A stretch of DNA of 64,000 bases from Macrostomum hystrix (taxonomy: Eukaryota > Platyhelminthes > Macrostomidae), in NCBI GenBank assembly GCA_950097015.1, contig CATNEN010000012.1, positions 2,907,501 through 2,971,500 on the forward strand, read 5' to 3'. Numbering within the stretch: position 1 is the stretch's first letter; each line of letters starts with the position of its first letter. Positions 47,801-61,700 of the stretch are shown here, piece by piece. Under the pieces are notes generated by a model. That model was not told the origin of the DNA, did not search any database, and saw only the letters and a list, made by a program, of their open reading frames with translations. A program made the translations under genes and the position numbers.

Positions 47801-50800
47801 TGATTCTGTGTCCCATACCCTATAATTCTGTGTCCCATACCCTCAGATTCTGTGTCCCATACCCTCAGATTCTGTGTCCCATACCCTCTGATTCTGTGTC
47901 CCATACCCTCTGATTCTGTGTCCCATACCCTATAATTCTGTGTCCCATACCCTCAGATTCTGTGTCCCATACCCTCTGATTCTGTGTCCCATACCCTCTG
48001 ATTCTGTGTCCCATACCCTATAATTCTGTGTCCCATACCCTCAGATTCTGTGTCCCATACCCTCAGATTCTGTGTCCCACACCCTCAGATTCTGTGTCCC
48101 ATACCCTCAGATTCTGTGTCCCATACCCTCTGATTCTGTGTCCCATACCCTCAGATTCTGTGTCCCATACCCTCAGATTCTGTCCCATACCCTCTGATTC
48201 TGTGTCCCATACCCTCTGATTCTGTGTCCCATACCCTATAATTCTGTGTCCCATACCCTCAGATTCTGTGTCCCATACCCTCAGATTCTGTGTCCCACAC
48301 CCTCAGATTCTGTCCCATACCCTCAGATTCTGTGTCCCATACCCTCTGATTCTGTGTCCCATACCCTCAGATTCTGTGTCCCATACCCTCAGATTCTGTG
48401 TCCCATACCCTCTGATTCTGTGTCCCATACCCTCAGATTCTGTGTCCCACACCCTCAGATTCTGTCCCATACCCTCAGATTCTGTGTCCCATACCCTCTG
48501 ATTCTGTGTCCCATACCCTCAGATTCTGTGTCCCATACCCTCAGATTCTGTGTCCCATACCCTCAGATTCTGTGTCCCATACCCTCTGATTCTGTGTCCC
48601 ATACCCTATAATTCTGTGTCCCATACCCTCAGATTCTGTGTCCCATACCCTATAATTCTGTGTCCCATACCCTCAGATTCTGTGTCCCATACCCTCAGAT
48701 TCTGTGTCCCACACCCTCAGATTCTGTGTCCCATACCCTCAGATTCTGTGTCCCATACCCTCAGATTCTGTGTCCCATACCCTCAGATTCTGTGTCCCAC
48801 ACCCTCAGATTCTGTGTCCCATACCCTCAGATTCTGTGTCCCATACCCTCTGATTCTGTGTCCCATACCCTCTGATTCTGTGTCCCATACCCTATAATTC
48901 TGTGTCCCATACCCTCAGATTCTGTGTCCCATACCCTCAGATTCTGTGTCCCACACCCTCAGATTCTGTGTCCCATACCCTCTGATTCTGTGTCCCATAC
49001 CCTCTGATTCTGTGTCCCATACCCTCTGATTCTGTGTCCCATACCCTCTGATTCTGTGTCCCATACCCTATAATTCTGTGTCCCATACCCTCAGATTCTG
49101 TGTCCCATACCCTCAGATTCTGTGTCCCACACCCTCAGATTCTGTCCCATACCCTCAGATTCTGTGTCCCATACCCTCTGATTCTGTGTCCCATACCCTC
49201 AGATTCTGTGTCCCATACCCTCAGATTCTGTGTCCCACACCCTCAGATTCTGTCCCATACCCTCAGATTCTGTGTCCCATACCCTCTGATTCTGTGTCCC
49301 ATACCCTCAGATTCTGTGTCCCACACCCTCAGATTCTGTCCCATACCCTCAGATTCTGTGTCCCATACCCTCTGATTCTGTGTCCCATACCCTCAGATTC
49401 TGTGTCCCATACCCTCAGATTCTGTGTCCCATACCCTCAGATTCTGTGTCCCATACCCTCTGATTCTGTGTCCCATACCCTATAATTCTGTGTCCCATAC
49501 CCTCAGATTCTGTGTCCCATACCCTATAATTCTGTGTCCCACACCCTCAGATTCTGTGTCCCATACCCTCTGATTATGTGTCCCACACCCTCAGATTCTG
49601 TGTCCCATACCCTCAGATTCTGTCCCATACCCTCAGATTCTGTGTCCCATACCCTCTGATTCTGTGTCCCATACCCTCTGATTCTGTGTCCCATACCCTA
49701 TAATTCTGTGTCCCATACCCTCAGATTCTGTGTCCCATACCCTCAGATTCTGTCCCACACCCTCAGATTCTGTGTCCCATACCCTCAGATTCTGTGTCCC
49801 ATACCCTCTGATTCTGTGTCCCATACCCTCAGATTCTGTGTCCCATACCCTCAGATTCTGTGTCCCATACCCTCAGATTCTGTCCCACACCCTCAGATTC
49901 TGTGTCCCATACCCTCTGATTCTGTCCCATACCCTCAGATTCTGTGTCCCATACCCTCTAATTCTGTCCCATACCCTCTGATTCTGTGTCCCATACCCTC
50001 TGATTCTGTGTCCCATACCCTCTGATTCTGTGTCCCATACCCTCTGATTCTGTGTCCCATACCCTATAATTCTGTGTCCCATACCCTCAGATTCTGTGTC
50101 CCATACCCTCAGATTCTGTGTCCCATACCCTCTGATTCTGTTTCCCATACCCTATAATTCTGTGTCCCATACCCTCAGATTCTGTGTCCCATACCCTCAG
50201 ATTCTGTCCCATACCCTCAGATTCTGTGTCCCATACCCTCTGATTCTGTGTCCCATACCCTATAATTCTGTGTCCCATACCCTCAGATTCTGTGTCCCAT
50301 ACCCTCAGATTCTGTGTCCCATACCCTCTGATTCTGTGTCCCATACCCTCTGATTCTGTGTCCCATACCCTATAATTCTGTGTCCCATACCCTCAGATTC
50401 TGTGTCCCATACCCTCAGATTCTGTGTCCCATACCCTCAGATTCTGTGTCCCATACCCTCTGATTCTGTGTCCCATACCCTCTGATTCTGTGTCCCATAC
50501 CCTCTGATTCTGTGTCCTATACCCTCTGATTCTGTGTCCCATACCCTATAATTCTGTGTCCCATACCCTCAGATTCTGTGTCCCATACCCTCAGATTCTG
50601 TGTCCCACACCCTCAGATTCTGTCCCATACCCTCAGATTCTGTGTCCCATACCCTCTGATTCTGTGTCCCATACCCTCAGATTCTGTGTCCCATACCCTC
50701 AGATTCTGTGTCCCACACCCTCAGATTCTGTCCCATACCCTCAGATTCTGTGTCCCATACCCTCTGATTCTGTGTCCCATACCCTCAGATTCTGTGTCCC

Positions 50801-53800
50801 ACACCCTCAGATTCTGTCCCATACCCTCAGATTCTGTGTCCCATACCCTCTGATTCTGTGTCCCATACCCTCAGATTCTGTGTCCCATACCCTCAGATTC
50901 TGTGTCCCATACCCTCTGATTCTGTGTCCCATACCCTATAATTCTGTGTCCCATACGCTCAGATTCTGTGTCCCACACCCTCAGATTCTGTGTCCCACAA
51001 CCTCAGATTCTGTCCCACACCCTCAGATTCTGTCCCACACCCTCAGATTCTGTCCCACACCCTCAGATTCTGTGTCCCACACCCTCAGATTCTGTCCCAC
51101 ACCCTCAGATTCTGTCCCACACCCTCAGATTCTGTCCCACACCCTCAGATTCTGTCCCACACCCTCAGATTCTGTCCCACACCCTCAGATTCTGTCCCAC
51201 ACCCTCAGATTCTGTCCCACACCCTCAGATTCTGTGTCCCACACCCTCAGATTCTGTCCCACACCCTCAGATTCTGTCCCACACCCTCAGATTCTGTGTC
51301 CCATACCCTCAGATTCTGTGTCCCACACCCTCAGATTCTGTGTCCCATATCCTCAGATTCTGTGTCCCATACCCTCAGATTCTGTGTCCCACACCCTCAG
51401 ATTCTGTGTCCCATACCCTCTGATTATGTGTCCCACACCCTCAGATTCTGTGTCCCATACCCTCAGATTCTGTCCCATACCCTCAGATTCTGTGTCCCAT
51501 ACCCTCTGATTCTGTGTCCCATACCCTCTGATTCTGTGTCCCATACCCTATAATTCTGTGTCCCATACCCTCAGATTCTGTGTCCCATACCCTCAGATTC
51601 TGTCCCACACCCTCAGATTCTGTGTCCCATACCCTCAGATTCTGTGTCCCATACCCTCTGATTCTGTGTCCCATACCCTCAGATTCTGTGTCCCATACCC
51701 TCAGATTCTGTGTCCCACACCCTCAGATTCTGTCCCATACCCTCAGATTCTGTGTCCCATACCCTCTGATTCTGTGTCCCATACCCTCAGATTCTGTGTC
51801 CCACACCCTCAGATTCTGTCCCATACCCTCAGATTCTGTGTCCCATACCCTCTGATTCTGTGTTCCATACCCTCAGATTCTGTGTCCCATACCCTCAGAT
51901 TCTGTGTCCCATACCCTCTGATTCTGTGTCCCATACCCTCAGATTCTGTGTCCCACACCCTCAGATTCTGTGTCCCACAACCTCAGATTCTGTCCTACAC
52001 CCTCAGATTCTGTCCCACACCCTCAGATTCTGTCCCACACCCTCAGATTCTGTGTCCCACACCCTCAGATTCTGTCCCACACCCTCAGATTCTGTCCCAC
52101 ACCCTCAGATTCTGTCCCACACCCTCAGATTCTGTCCCACACCCTCAGATTCTGTCCCACACCCTCAGATTCTGTCCCACACCCTCAGATTCTGTGTCCC
52201 ACACCCTCAGATTCTGTCCCACACCCTCAGATTCTGTGTCCCATACCCTCAGATTCTGTGTCCCATACCCTCAGATTCTGTCCCACACCCTCAGATTCTG
52301 TGTCCCATACCCTCAGATTCTGTGTCCCACACCCTCAGATTCTGTGTCCCATATCCTCAGATTCTGTGTCCCATACCCTCAGATTCTGTGTCCCACACCC
52401 TCAGATTCTGTGTCCCATACCCTCTGATTATGTGTCCCACACCCTCAGATTCTGTGTCCCATACCCTCAGATTCTGTCCCATACCCTCAGATTCTGTGTC
52501 CCATACCCTCTGATTCTGTGTCCCATACCCTCTGATTCTGTGTCCCATACCCTATAATTCTGTGTCCCATACCCTCAGATTCTGTGTCCCATACCCTCAG
52601 ATTCTGTCCCACACCCTCAGATTCTGTGTCCCATACCCTCAGATTCTGTGTCCCATACCCTCTGATTCTGTGTCCCATACCCTATAATTCTGTGTCCCAT
52701 ACCCTCAGATTCTGTGTCCCATACCCTCAGATTCTGTCCCACACCCTCAGATTCTGTGTCCCATACCCTCTGATTCTGTCCCATACCCTCAGATTCTGTG
52801 TCCCATACCCTCTGATTCTGTCCCATACCCTCTGATTCTGTGTCCCATACCCTCTGATTCTGTGTCCCATACCCTCTGATTCTGTGTCCCATACCCTCTG
52901 ATTCTGTGTCCCATACCCTATAATTCTGTGTCCCATACCCTCAGATTCTGTGTCCCATACCCTCAGATTCTGTGTCCCATACCCTCTGATTCTGTGTCCC
53001 ATACCCTATAATTCTGTGTCCCATACCCTCAGATTCTGTGTCCCATACCCTCAGATTCTGTCCCATACCCTCAGATTCTGTGTCCCATACCCTCTGATTC
53101 TGTGTCCCATACCCTATAATTCTGTGTCCCATACCCTCAGATTCTGTGTCCCATACCCTCAGATTCTGTGTCCCATACCCTCAGATTCTGTGTCCCATAC
53201 CCTCTGATTCTGTGTCCCATACCCTCTGATTCTGTGTCCCATACCCTCTGATTCTGTGTCCCATACCCTCTGATTCTGTGTCCCATACCCTATAATTCTG
53301 TGTCCCATACCCTCAGATTCTGTGTCCCATACCCTCAGATTCTGTGTCCCACACCCTCAGATTCTGTCCCATACCCTCAGATTCTGTGTCCCATACCCTC
53401 TGATTCTGTGTCCCATACCCTCAGATTCTGTGTCCCATACCCTCAGATTCTGTCCCATACCCTCAGATTCTGTGTCCCATACCCTCTGATTCTGTGTCCC
53501 ATACCCTATAATTCTGTGTCCCATACCCTCAGATTCTGTGTCCCATACCCTCAGATTCTGTCCCATACCCTCAGATTCTGTGTCCCATACCCTCTGATTC
53601 TGTGTCCCATACCCTATAATTCTGTGTCCCATACCCTCAGATTCTGTGTCCCACACCCTCAGATTCTGTCCCATACCCTCAGATTCTGTGTCCCATACCC
53701 TCTGATTCTGTGTCCCATACCCTCAGATTCTGTGTCCCACACCCTCAGATTCTGTCCCATACCCTCAGATTCTGTGTCCCATACCCTCTGATTCTGTGTC

Positions 53801-56800
53801 CCATACCCTCAGATTCTGTGTCCCATACCCTCAGATTCTGTGTCCCATACCCTCAGATTCTGTGTCCCATACCCTCTGATTCTGTGTCCCATACCCTATA
53901 ATTCTGTGTCCCATACCCTCAGATTCTGTGTCCCATACCCTATAATTCTGTGTCCCACACCCTCAGATTCTGTGTCCCATACCCTCTGATTATGTGTCCC
54001 ACACCCTCAGATTCTGTGTCCCATACCCTCAGATTCTGTCCCATACCCTCAGATTCTGTGTCCCATACCCTCTGATTCTGTGTCCCATACCCTCTGATTC
54101 TGTGTCCCATACCCTATAATTCTGTGTCCCATACCCTCAGATTCTGTGTCCCATACCCTCAGATTCTGTCCCACACCCTCAGATTCTGTGTCCCATACCC
54201 TCAGATTCTGTGTCCCATACCCTCTGATTCTGTGTCCCATACCCTCAGATTCTGTGTCCCATACCCTCAGATTCTGTGTCCCATACCCTCAGATTCTGTC
54301 CCACACCCTCAGATTCTGTGTCCCATACCCTCTGATTCTGTCCCATACCCTCAGATTCTGTGTCCCATACCCTCTAATTCTGTCCCATACCCTCTGATTC
54401 TGTGTCCCATACCCTCTGATTCTGTGTCCCATACCCTCTGATTCTGTGTCCCATACCCTCTGATTCTGTGTCCCATACCCTATAATTCTGTGTCCCATAC
54501 CCTCAGATTCTGTGTCCCATACCCTCAGATTCTGTGTCCCATACCCTCTGATTCTGTTTCCCATACCCTATAATTCTGTGTCCCATACCCTCAGATTCTG
54601 TGTCCCATACCCTCAGATTCTGTCCCATACCCTCAGATTCTGTGTCCCATACCCTCTGATTCTGTGTCCCATACCCTATAATTCTGTGTCCCATACCCTC
54701 AGATTCTGTGTCCCATACCCTCAGATTCTGTGTCCCATACCCTCTGATTCTGTGTCCCATACCCTCTGATTCTGTGTCCCATACCCTATAATTCTGTGTC
54801 CCATACCCTCAGATTCTGTGTCCCATACCCTCAGATTCTGTGTCCCATACCCTCAGATTCTGTGTCCCATACCCTCTGATTCTGTGTCCCATACCCTCTG
54901 ATTCTGTGTCCCATACCCTCTGATTCTGTGTCCTATACCCTCTGATTCTGTGTCCCATACCCTATAATTCTGTGTCCCATACCCTCAGATTCTGTGTCCC
55001 ATACCCTCAGATTCTGTGTCCCACACCCTCAGATTCTGTCCCATACCCTCAGATTCTGTGTCCCATACCCTCTGATTCTGTGTCCCATACCCTCAGATTC
55101 TGTGTCCCATACCCTCAGATTCTGTGTCCCACACCCTCAGATTCTGTCCCATACCCTCAGATTCTGTGTCCCATACCCTCTGATTCTGTGTCCCATACCC
55201 TCAGATTCTGTGTCCCACACCCTCAGATTCTGTCCCATACCCTCAGATTCTGTGTCCCATACCCTCTGATTCTGTGTCCCATACCCTCAGATTCTGTGTC
55301 CCATACCCTCAGATTCTGTGTCCCATACCCTCTGATTCTGTGTCCCATACCCTATAATTCTGTGTCCCATACGCTCAGATTCTGTGTCCCACACCCTCAG
55401 ATTCTGTGTCCCACAACCTCAGATTCTGTCCCACACCCTCAGATTCTGTCCCACACCCTCAGATTCTGTCCCACACCCTCAGATTCTGTGTCCCACACCC
55501 TCAGATTCTGTCCCACACCCTCAGATTCTGTCCCACACCCTCAGATTCTGTCCCACACCCTCAGATTCTGTCCCACACCCTCAGATTCTGTCCCACACCC
55601 TCAGATTCTGTCCCACACCCTCAGATTCTGTCCCACACCCTCAGATTCTGTGTCCCACACCCTCAGATTCTGTCCCACACCCTCAGATTCTGTCCCACAC
55701 CCTCAGATTCTGTGTCCCATACCCTCAGATTCTGTGTCCCACACCCTCAGATTCTGTGTCCCATATCCTCAGATTCTGTGTCCCATACCCTCAGATTCTG
55801 TGTCCCACACCCTCAGATTCTGTGTCCCATACCCTCTGATTATGTGTCCCACACCCTCAGATTCTGTGTCCCATACCCTCAGATTCTGTCCCATACCCTC
55901 AGATTCTGTGTCCCATACCCTCTGATTCTGTGTCCCATACCCTCTGATTCTGTGTCCCATACCCTATAATTCTGTGTCCCATACCCTCAGATTCTGTGTC
56001 CCATACCCTCAGATTCTGTCCCACACCCTCAGATTCTGTGTCCCATACCCTCAGATTCTGTGTCCCATACCCTCTGATTCTGTGTCCCATACCCTCAGAT
56101 TCTGTGTCCCATACCCTCAGATTCTGTGTCCCACACCCTCAGATTCTGTCCCATACCCTCAGATTCTGTGTCCCATACCCTCTGATTCTGTGTCCCATAC
56201 CCTCAGATTCTGTGTCCCACACCCTCAGATTCTGTCCCATACCCTCAGATTCTGTGTCCCATACCCTCTGATTCTGTGTTCCATACCCTCAGATTCTGTG
56301 TCCCATACCCTCAGATTCTGTGTCCCATACCCTCTGATTCTGTGTCCCATACCCTCAGATTCTGTGTCCCACACCCTCAGATTCTGTGTCCCACAACCTC
56401 AGATTCTGTCCTACACCCTCAGATTCTGTCCCACACCCTCAGATTCTGTCCCACACCCTCAGATTCTGTGTCCCACACCCTCAGATTCTGTGTCCCATAC
56501 CCTCTGATTCTGTGTCCCATACCCTATAATTCTGTGTCCCATACCCTCAGATTCTGTGTCCCATACCCTCAGATTCTGTGTCCCATACCCTCTGATTCTG
56601 TGTCCCATACCCTCTGATTCTGTGTCCCATACCCTATAATTCTGTGTCCCATACCCTCTGATTCTGTGTCCCATACCCTCTGATTCTGTGTCCCATACCC
56701 TATAATTCTGTGTCCCATACCCTCAGATTCTGTGTCCCATACCCTCAGATTCTGTGTCCCATACCCTCAGATTCTGTCCCACACCCTCAGATTCTGTGTC

Positions 56801-58526
56801 CCATACCCTCAGATTCTGTGTCCCATACCCTCTGATTCTGTGTCCCATACCCTATAATTCTGTGTCCCATACCCTCAGATTCTGTGTCCCATACCCTCAG
56901 ATTCTGTCCCACACCCTCAGATTCTGTGTCCCATACCCTCTGATTCTGTCCCATACCCTCAGATTCTGTGTCCCATACCCTCTAATTCTGTCCCATACCC
57001 TCTGATTCTGTGTCCCATACCCTCTGATTCTGTGTCCCATACCCTCTGATTCTGTGTCCCATACCCTATAATTCTGTGTCCCATACCCTCAGATTCTGTG
57101 TCCCATACCCTCTGATTCTGTGTCCCATACCCTCAGATTCTGTGTCCCATACCCTCTGATTCTGTGTCCCATACCCTATAATTCTGTGTCCCATACCCTC
57201 AGATTCTGTGTCCCATACCCTCAGATTGTGTCCCATACCCTCAGATTCTGTGTCCCATACCCTCTGATTCTGTGTCCCATACCCTATAATTCTGTGTCCC
57301 ATACCCTCAGATTCTGTGTCCCATACCCTCAGATTCTGTGTCCCATACCCTCTGATTCTGTGTCCCATACCCTCTGATTCTGTGTCCCATACCCTATAAT
57401 TCTGTGTCCCATACCCTCAGATTCTGTGTCCCATACCCTCAGATTCTGTGTCCCATACCCTCAGATTCTGTGTCCCATACCCTCTGATTCTGTGTCCCAT
57501 ACCCTCTGATTCTGTGTCCCATACCCTCAGATTCTGTGTCCCATACCCTCAGATTCTGTGTCCCACACCCTCAGATTCTGTCCCATACCCTCAGATTCTG
57601 TGTCCCATACCCTCTGATTCTGTGTCCCATACCCTCTGATTCTGTGTCCCATACCCTCTGATTCTGTGTCCCATACCCTCTGATTCTGTGTCCCATACCC
57701 TATAATTCTGTGTCCCATACCCTCAGATTCTGTGTCCCATACCCTCAGATTCTGTGTCCCACACCCTCAGATTCTGTCCCATACCCTCAGATTCTGTGTC
57801 CCATACCCTCTGATTCTGTGTCCCATACCCTCAGATTCTGTGTCCCATACCCTCAGATTCTGTGTCCCACACCCTCAGATTCTGTCCCATACCCTCAGAT
57901 TCTGTGTCCCATACCCTCTGATTCTGTGTCCCATACCCTCAGATTCTGTGTCCCACACCCTCAGATTCTGTCCCATACCCTCAGATTCTGTGTCCCATAC
58001 CCTCTGATTCTGTGTCCCATACCCTCAGATTCTGTGTCCCATACCCTCAGATTCTGTGTCCCATACCCTCAGATTCTGTGTCCCATACCCTCTGATTCTG
58101 TGTCCCATACCCTATAATTCTGTGTCCCATACCCTCAGATTCTGTGTCCCATACCCTATAATTCTGTGTCCCACACCCTCAGATTCTGTGTCCCATACCC
58201 TCTGATTATGTGTCCCACACCCTCAGATTCTGTGTCCCATACCCTCAGATTCTGTCCCATACCCTCAGATTCTGTGTCCCATACCCTCTGATTCTGTGTC
58301 CCATACCCTCTGATTCTGTGTCCCATACCCTATAATTCTGTGTCCCATACCCTCAGATTCTGTGTCCCATACCCTCAGATTCTGTCCCACACCCTCAGAT
58401 TCTGTGTCCCATACCCTCAGATTCTGTGTCCCATACCCTCTGATTCTGTGTCCCATACCCTCAGATTCTGTGTCCCATACCCTCAGATTCTGTGTCCCAT
58501 ACCCTCAGATTCTGTCCCACACCCTC
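35847..58526. repeat. Giant 20/22-bp tandem array with higher-order structure
   Basis: A 22.7-kb uninterrupted array, roughly a thousand monomers. The 20-bp type is TCCCACACCCTCAGATTCTG. The 22-bp types add GT and read CCATACCC, followed by TCAGATTCTG, TCTGATTCTG or TATAATTCTG. Type order is not random. Type mixtures recur in long blocks: about 1,850 bp (CCATATCC variant at 36373, 38225 and 40075), about 6.4 kb, and 4,416 bp (three private variants). The plus strand is pyrimidine-rich and the minus strand has paired GGG runs. Many long frames cross it but consist only of repeats. It begins 384 bp after the MDH1B stop and is cut by a BEL/Pao element at 58527. Confidence 0.98.
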
Positions 58527-58753
58527 TGTCGGATTCATCTGGCAATCCTCCACGTTAATTCAAGCTTGCCCTACTGCGCTAAATTTAGCTCCTTGTTACA
58601 CCTTGTTTACCCATAGACACCCCCAGCCTCAACTGTACTCTTAAATTAAATACAAAGTCGCCCAGCCGTTCCCCAAAAGAAACTACACACACGCATGTTC
58701 GTTCTAGCCACTTAAGCTTAACATAAAGCCTTTGTCTCAGTCAGTTGACGACA
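58527..58753 (+). repeat. 5' LTR of the BEL/Pao element (inferred borders)
   Basis: 227 bp from TGTCGGATTC to GTTGACGACA, with the usual TG...CA ends. The left border is the abrupt end of array monomers. The right border is placed three bases before the TGG that starts the primer binding site. The 3' LTR is outside the window, so the borders are inferred. Confidence 0.8.
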
Positions 58754-58756
58754 AAT

Positions 58757-58772
58757 TGGTAGCAGAGCGTGG
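58757..58772 (+). other. tRNA primer binding site
   Basis: TGGTAGCAGAGCGTGG begins with TGG, complementary to the CCA end of a tRNA, right after the LTR. The matching tRNA would end in CCACGCTCTGCTACCA; I do not assign the isoacceptor. Confidence 0.75.
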
Positions 58773-58791
58773 TTTGTTTGGCACCAAGGCA

Positions 58792-61700
58792 ATGGTCAAC
58801 ACTCGCGCGACCTCAGCCGAGACTGGGGATACAACCGACCCTATTTCTGGGGATCATGCAGGACAGGAGCAAGCAACGGGAGGGGCGACCGCTGGACCAT
58901 CGGCACCACTGCTTCAGCCGACAGTTGCCGGCCAGCCGCCAGCCAACCAGGACATGCTTCAGCACCTACTCGGCGTCATGGTCACCATGATGCAGCAAAA
59001 CCAGCAACTACTTACTCAGCTTCAAAGCCAGACAGCGGCAGCCCCACCGGCGCCAGCGGCGGTGCCAGATGCGAACCCACTGCCCACGGCCCGCCGCCCG
59101 GCTTCCTTCGTCGGCGACAGCGTCCTGCGCAACGCACGACTACCGACATTCGATGGTGAGGACCCCGCCGCATTCCCAGCGTTCTGGGGCGCGTTCGATC
59201 ATCGAATTCATGCCCTAGAAATGTCTCCCGTCGACAAGTTTGAGGTCCTTCGAGGTCTCCTCACGGGGGCCGCGTTGCGGAAGCTCGGAGGTCTGGACGC
59301 TTGCCAGCCCGGCGCGTACGAGGAGGCGCGGCGGATTCTGGAATATAACTACGGCGATTTGCAAGAGCAGAAGAGCGCATGCTACAAACGCCTCCTGGAC
59401 ATGCCACGTCTCAACGACGTCGACTTCCGAACGCTGGAACCCTTCGCGGACGCACTTCGTCTCACTGTGGGTCAGCTTGCCCGGCTGCAGGAGCCGGAAG
59501 CGGCGATGGACGCATACATCCACGCCTTGTGGCCGAAGTTACCTATCGCGCTCCGGACAGACATTCAGGACGCCCGCATTAAAGCCACTCAGTCGCCCAT
59601 GCCCACTATGACCGACTTGCAAGGACACTTGGACGCGAAGCTACGCGTTCTCCGTGCCGCCAGGACTGTGACAAACGAAGCTCCAGCCGAAGCACCCTAC
59701 TCCGGTGCCAGTCTCCTCGGCGCGGCATCAAACTCTTGCCCGCCGGCCGCGCAGAACTCAGGACGCAGCTACGCCGCCGGCAGACATCAGCATGGCCCTA
59801 GTCGCAAAAACACCATCCGCTGTCAGGATATCGCCGGATGCGTCTACTGCGACCAGAGCGGTCACAATGCGTCTCGCTGTGACCGTGTCACCCAGCCCGA
59901 GGACCGATTCAGTGCTGTCCGACGGAAGAAACTGTGTTTCAATTGCCTTGGGGATCACGAGGCACGGCATTGCCCCTCTTCCAGCCGGTGCCGCAAGTGC
60001 GGCTCCAAGCACCATACCTCTCTTCATGGCGCTTACCCGAGGGAACCCGCCATCCAAACTGGAGCAGGCCCCTCGGCGCACTCGCGAAGGCCGCATCAGC
60101 CGATAGTCAATTCGCATCTCAGTGGCATTTCCCCCCTTGTGGAATCGACGGAGGATTCATCCGGCCCTGTTAACGCCATCTCCTGCGTCTCGTCCGCGCA
60201 GGATAGCCTCCTTCAGCCCATAGTGATGGCCACCTTCTCTGCTCCAGCTGTGAACCCGGCAACTGGGGATTCGGCTCCGATCACGGCCCTTATCGATGGC
60301 GGTTGCAGCTACACCTACCTTCGAGGCGACATAGCCCGGCGAATCGGCCTCCAGTCCCTCGGTACAATCAGCCTCGACAGCTCTGCGTGTCATGCCGAAT
60401 CTCGCCGTCGCGTGCACGCCAACATTGTTCGCCTGGAATTAGCCACACTGGATGGTCGACGCATGCCGCTGAAGGTGCTCTCAGTCGAGAGGATTGCTCC
60501 AGCCATTCACTTACAGGCGCTACAACTTCCGAAAGATATTCTAACAACCCTCGCCCATCTGCCTCTTGGGATTGCCAATGCACCCCCGATGGTGGACAAG
60601 GAGGTGGACCTGGATCTGCTGATTGGAAATGATTATGCACAGTTACTCGTAGGCCCGAGCGTTGGTGCAATACCCCTACGTCGCAGCTTCACCGCTCACC
60701 TGACCCCGTTTGGAGCTGTCCTTACCGGCTCCCTCACAGGAACCTCGGACACCCATGCCATCTGCACCCGGGCCACCGAACTCCTCTGTACCGGGCGCCT
60801 CATCGTCAACTCACTCCACGGCTTGACAGAGCAACCTGTCCCGGACAACCTGTCCCATCTGGAGCTACTTGTAGATAGGATGACCAGTCTCGAGATCCTC
60901 GGTCTGGGTCCAAACACAGAACGGACCACGCAAAGCGAAGATCTCCAGACCAAGCGCCTTCTGGATTCTGCCACTCGGGAACCCGATGGCCGTTTCTCAG
61001 TCGCTCTCCCCTTCAAGCCAGGAGCCGAGCAGCTTCCTTCGAATTTCGGCCAAGCCTATGGCCGTGCTCGCGCAGTTCACAACCGCCTGGATCTCTTGCA
61101 ACGCATGAAGTACTACGCTGAGTTCGAGAAACGTAAAACCGAGGGCGTACTCGAGATCGTCGACAGTCGGTCGCCACCTGGACCGATCGTTCACGTCCTA
61201 CCTCACTTCCCGGTGATAAAGGAATCAAGTAACACAACAAAAATACGACCCGTCGTTGACGCCTCCGCTCCGACATCCCTTGGAGGCAGCTGCTTGAATG
61301 ACCTCCTGGAGACTGGACCAAACCTCCTAACCGACCTTCTCCAGGTCCAGCTCCGTCTACGAGTCTACGAATACGCCTGCGTCAGCGACATCCAGTCTGC
61401 ATTCTATCAGATAATGGTACACCCCGGGTGTCGAGACGCTCTACGCATCATCCTGCCGAGAGACATCGCCAAGCCACTCGACCAAGACAACATGCAGCTT
61501 TGGCGCTTCACGCGGATCGTAATGGGCGCCAGCCCATCACCCTGGATCCTTCTCACGGTGATCCACAAACTCTGCGCCGACGCCATCGCCGGTGGAACCC
61601 ACCGTTTCGGACTCCACAAGGGCGAGGTTGAATCTATCCCTTCTGGGCTCTACATGGATAACCTCGTGCAAGGCTACGATTGCAAGACCGAGGGCCCTCG

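Noticed and set aside
35847-58526. CRISPR array or telomere
   Set aside because: No unique spacers and clearly animal DNA; the monomer is not a canonical telomere repeat, though it contains CCCTA/CCCTC words.
34345-58526. G-quadruplex-forming minus strand as a firm regulatory feature
   Set aside because: GGG pairs occur at intervals of about 3 and 10-16 nt; the longer loops make stable quadruplexes doubtful without measurement.
35807-58616. Many frames of 60-325 codons on both strands of the giant array
   Set aside because: They consist only of repeat translation and exist because the monomers lack stops in some frames; no non-repetitive domain, start context or splice structure.
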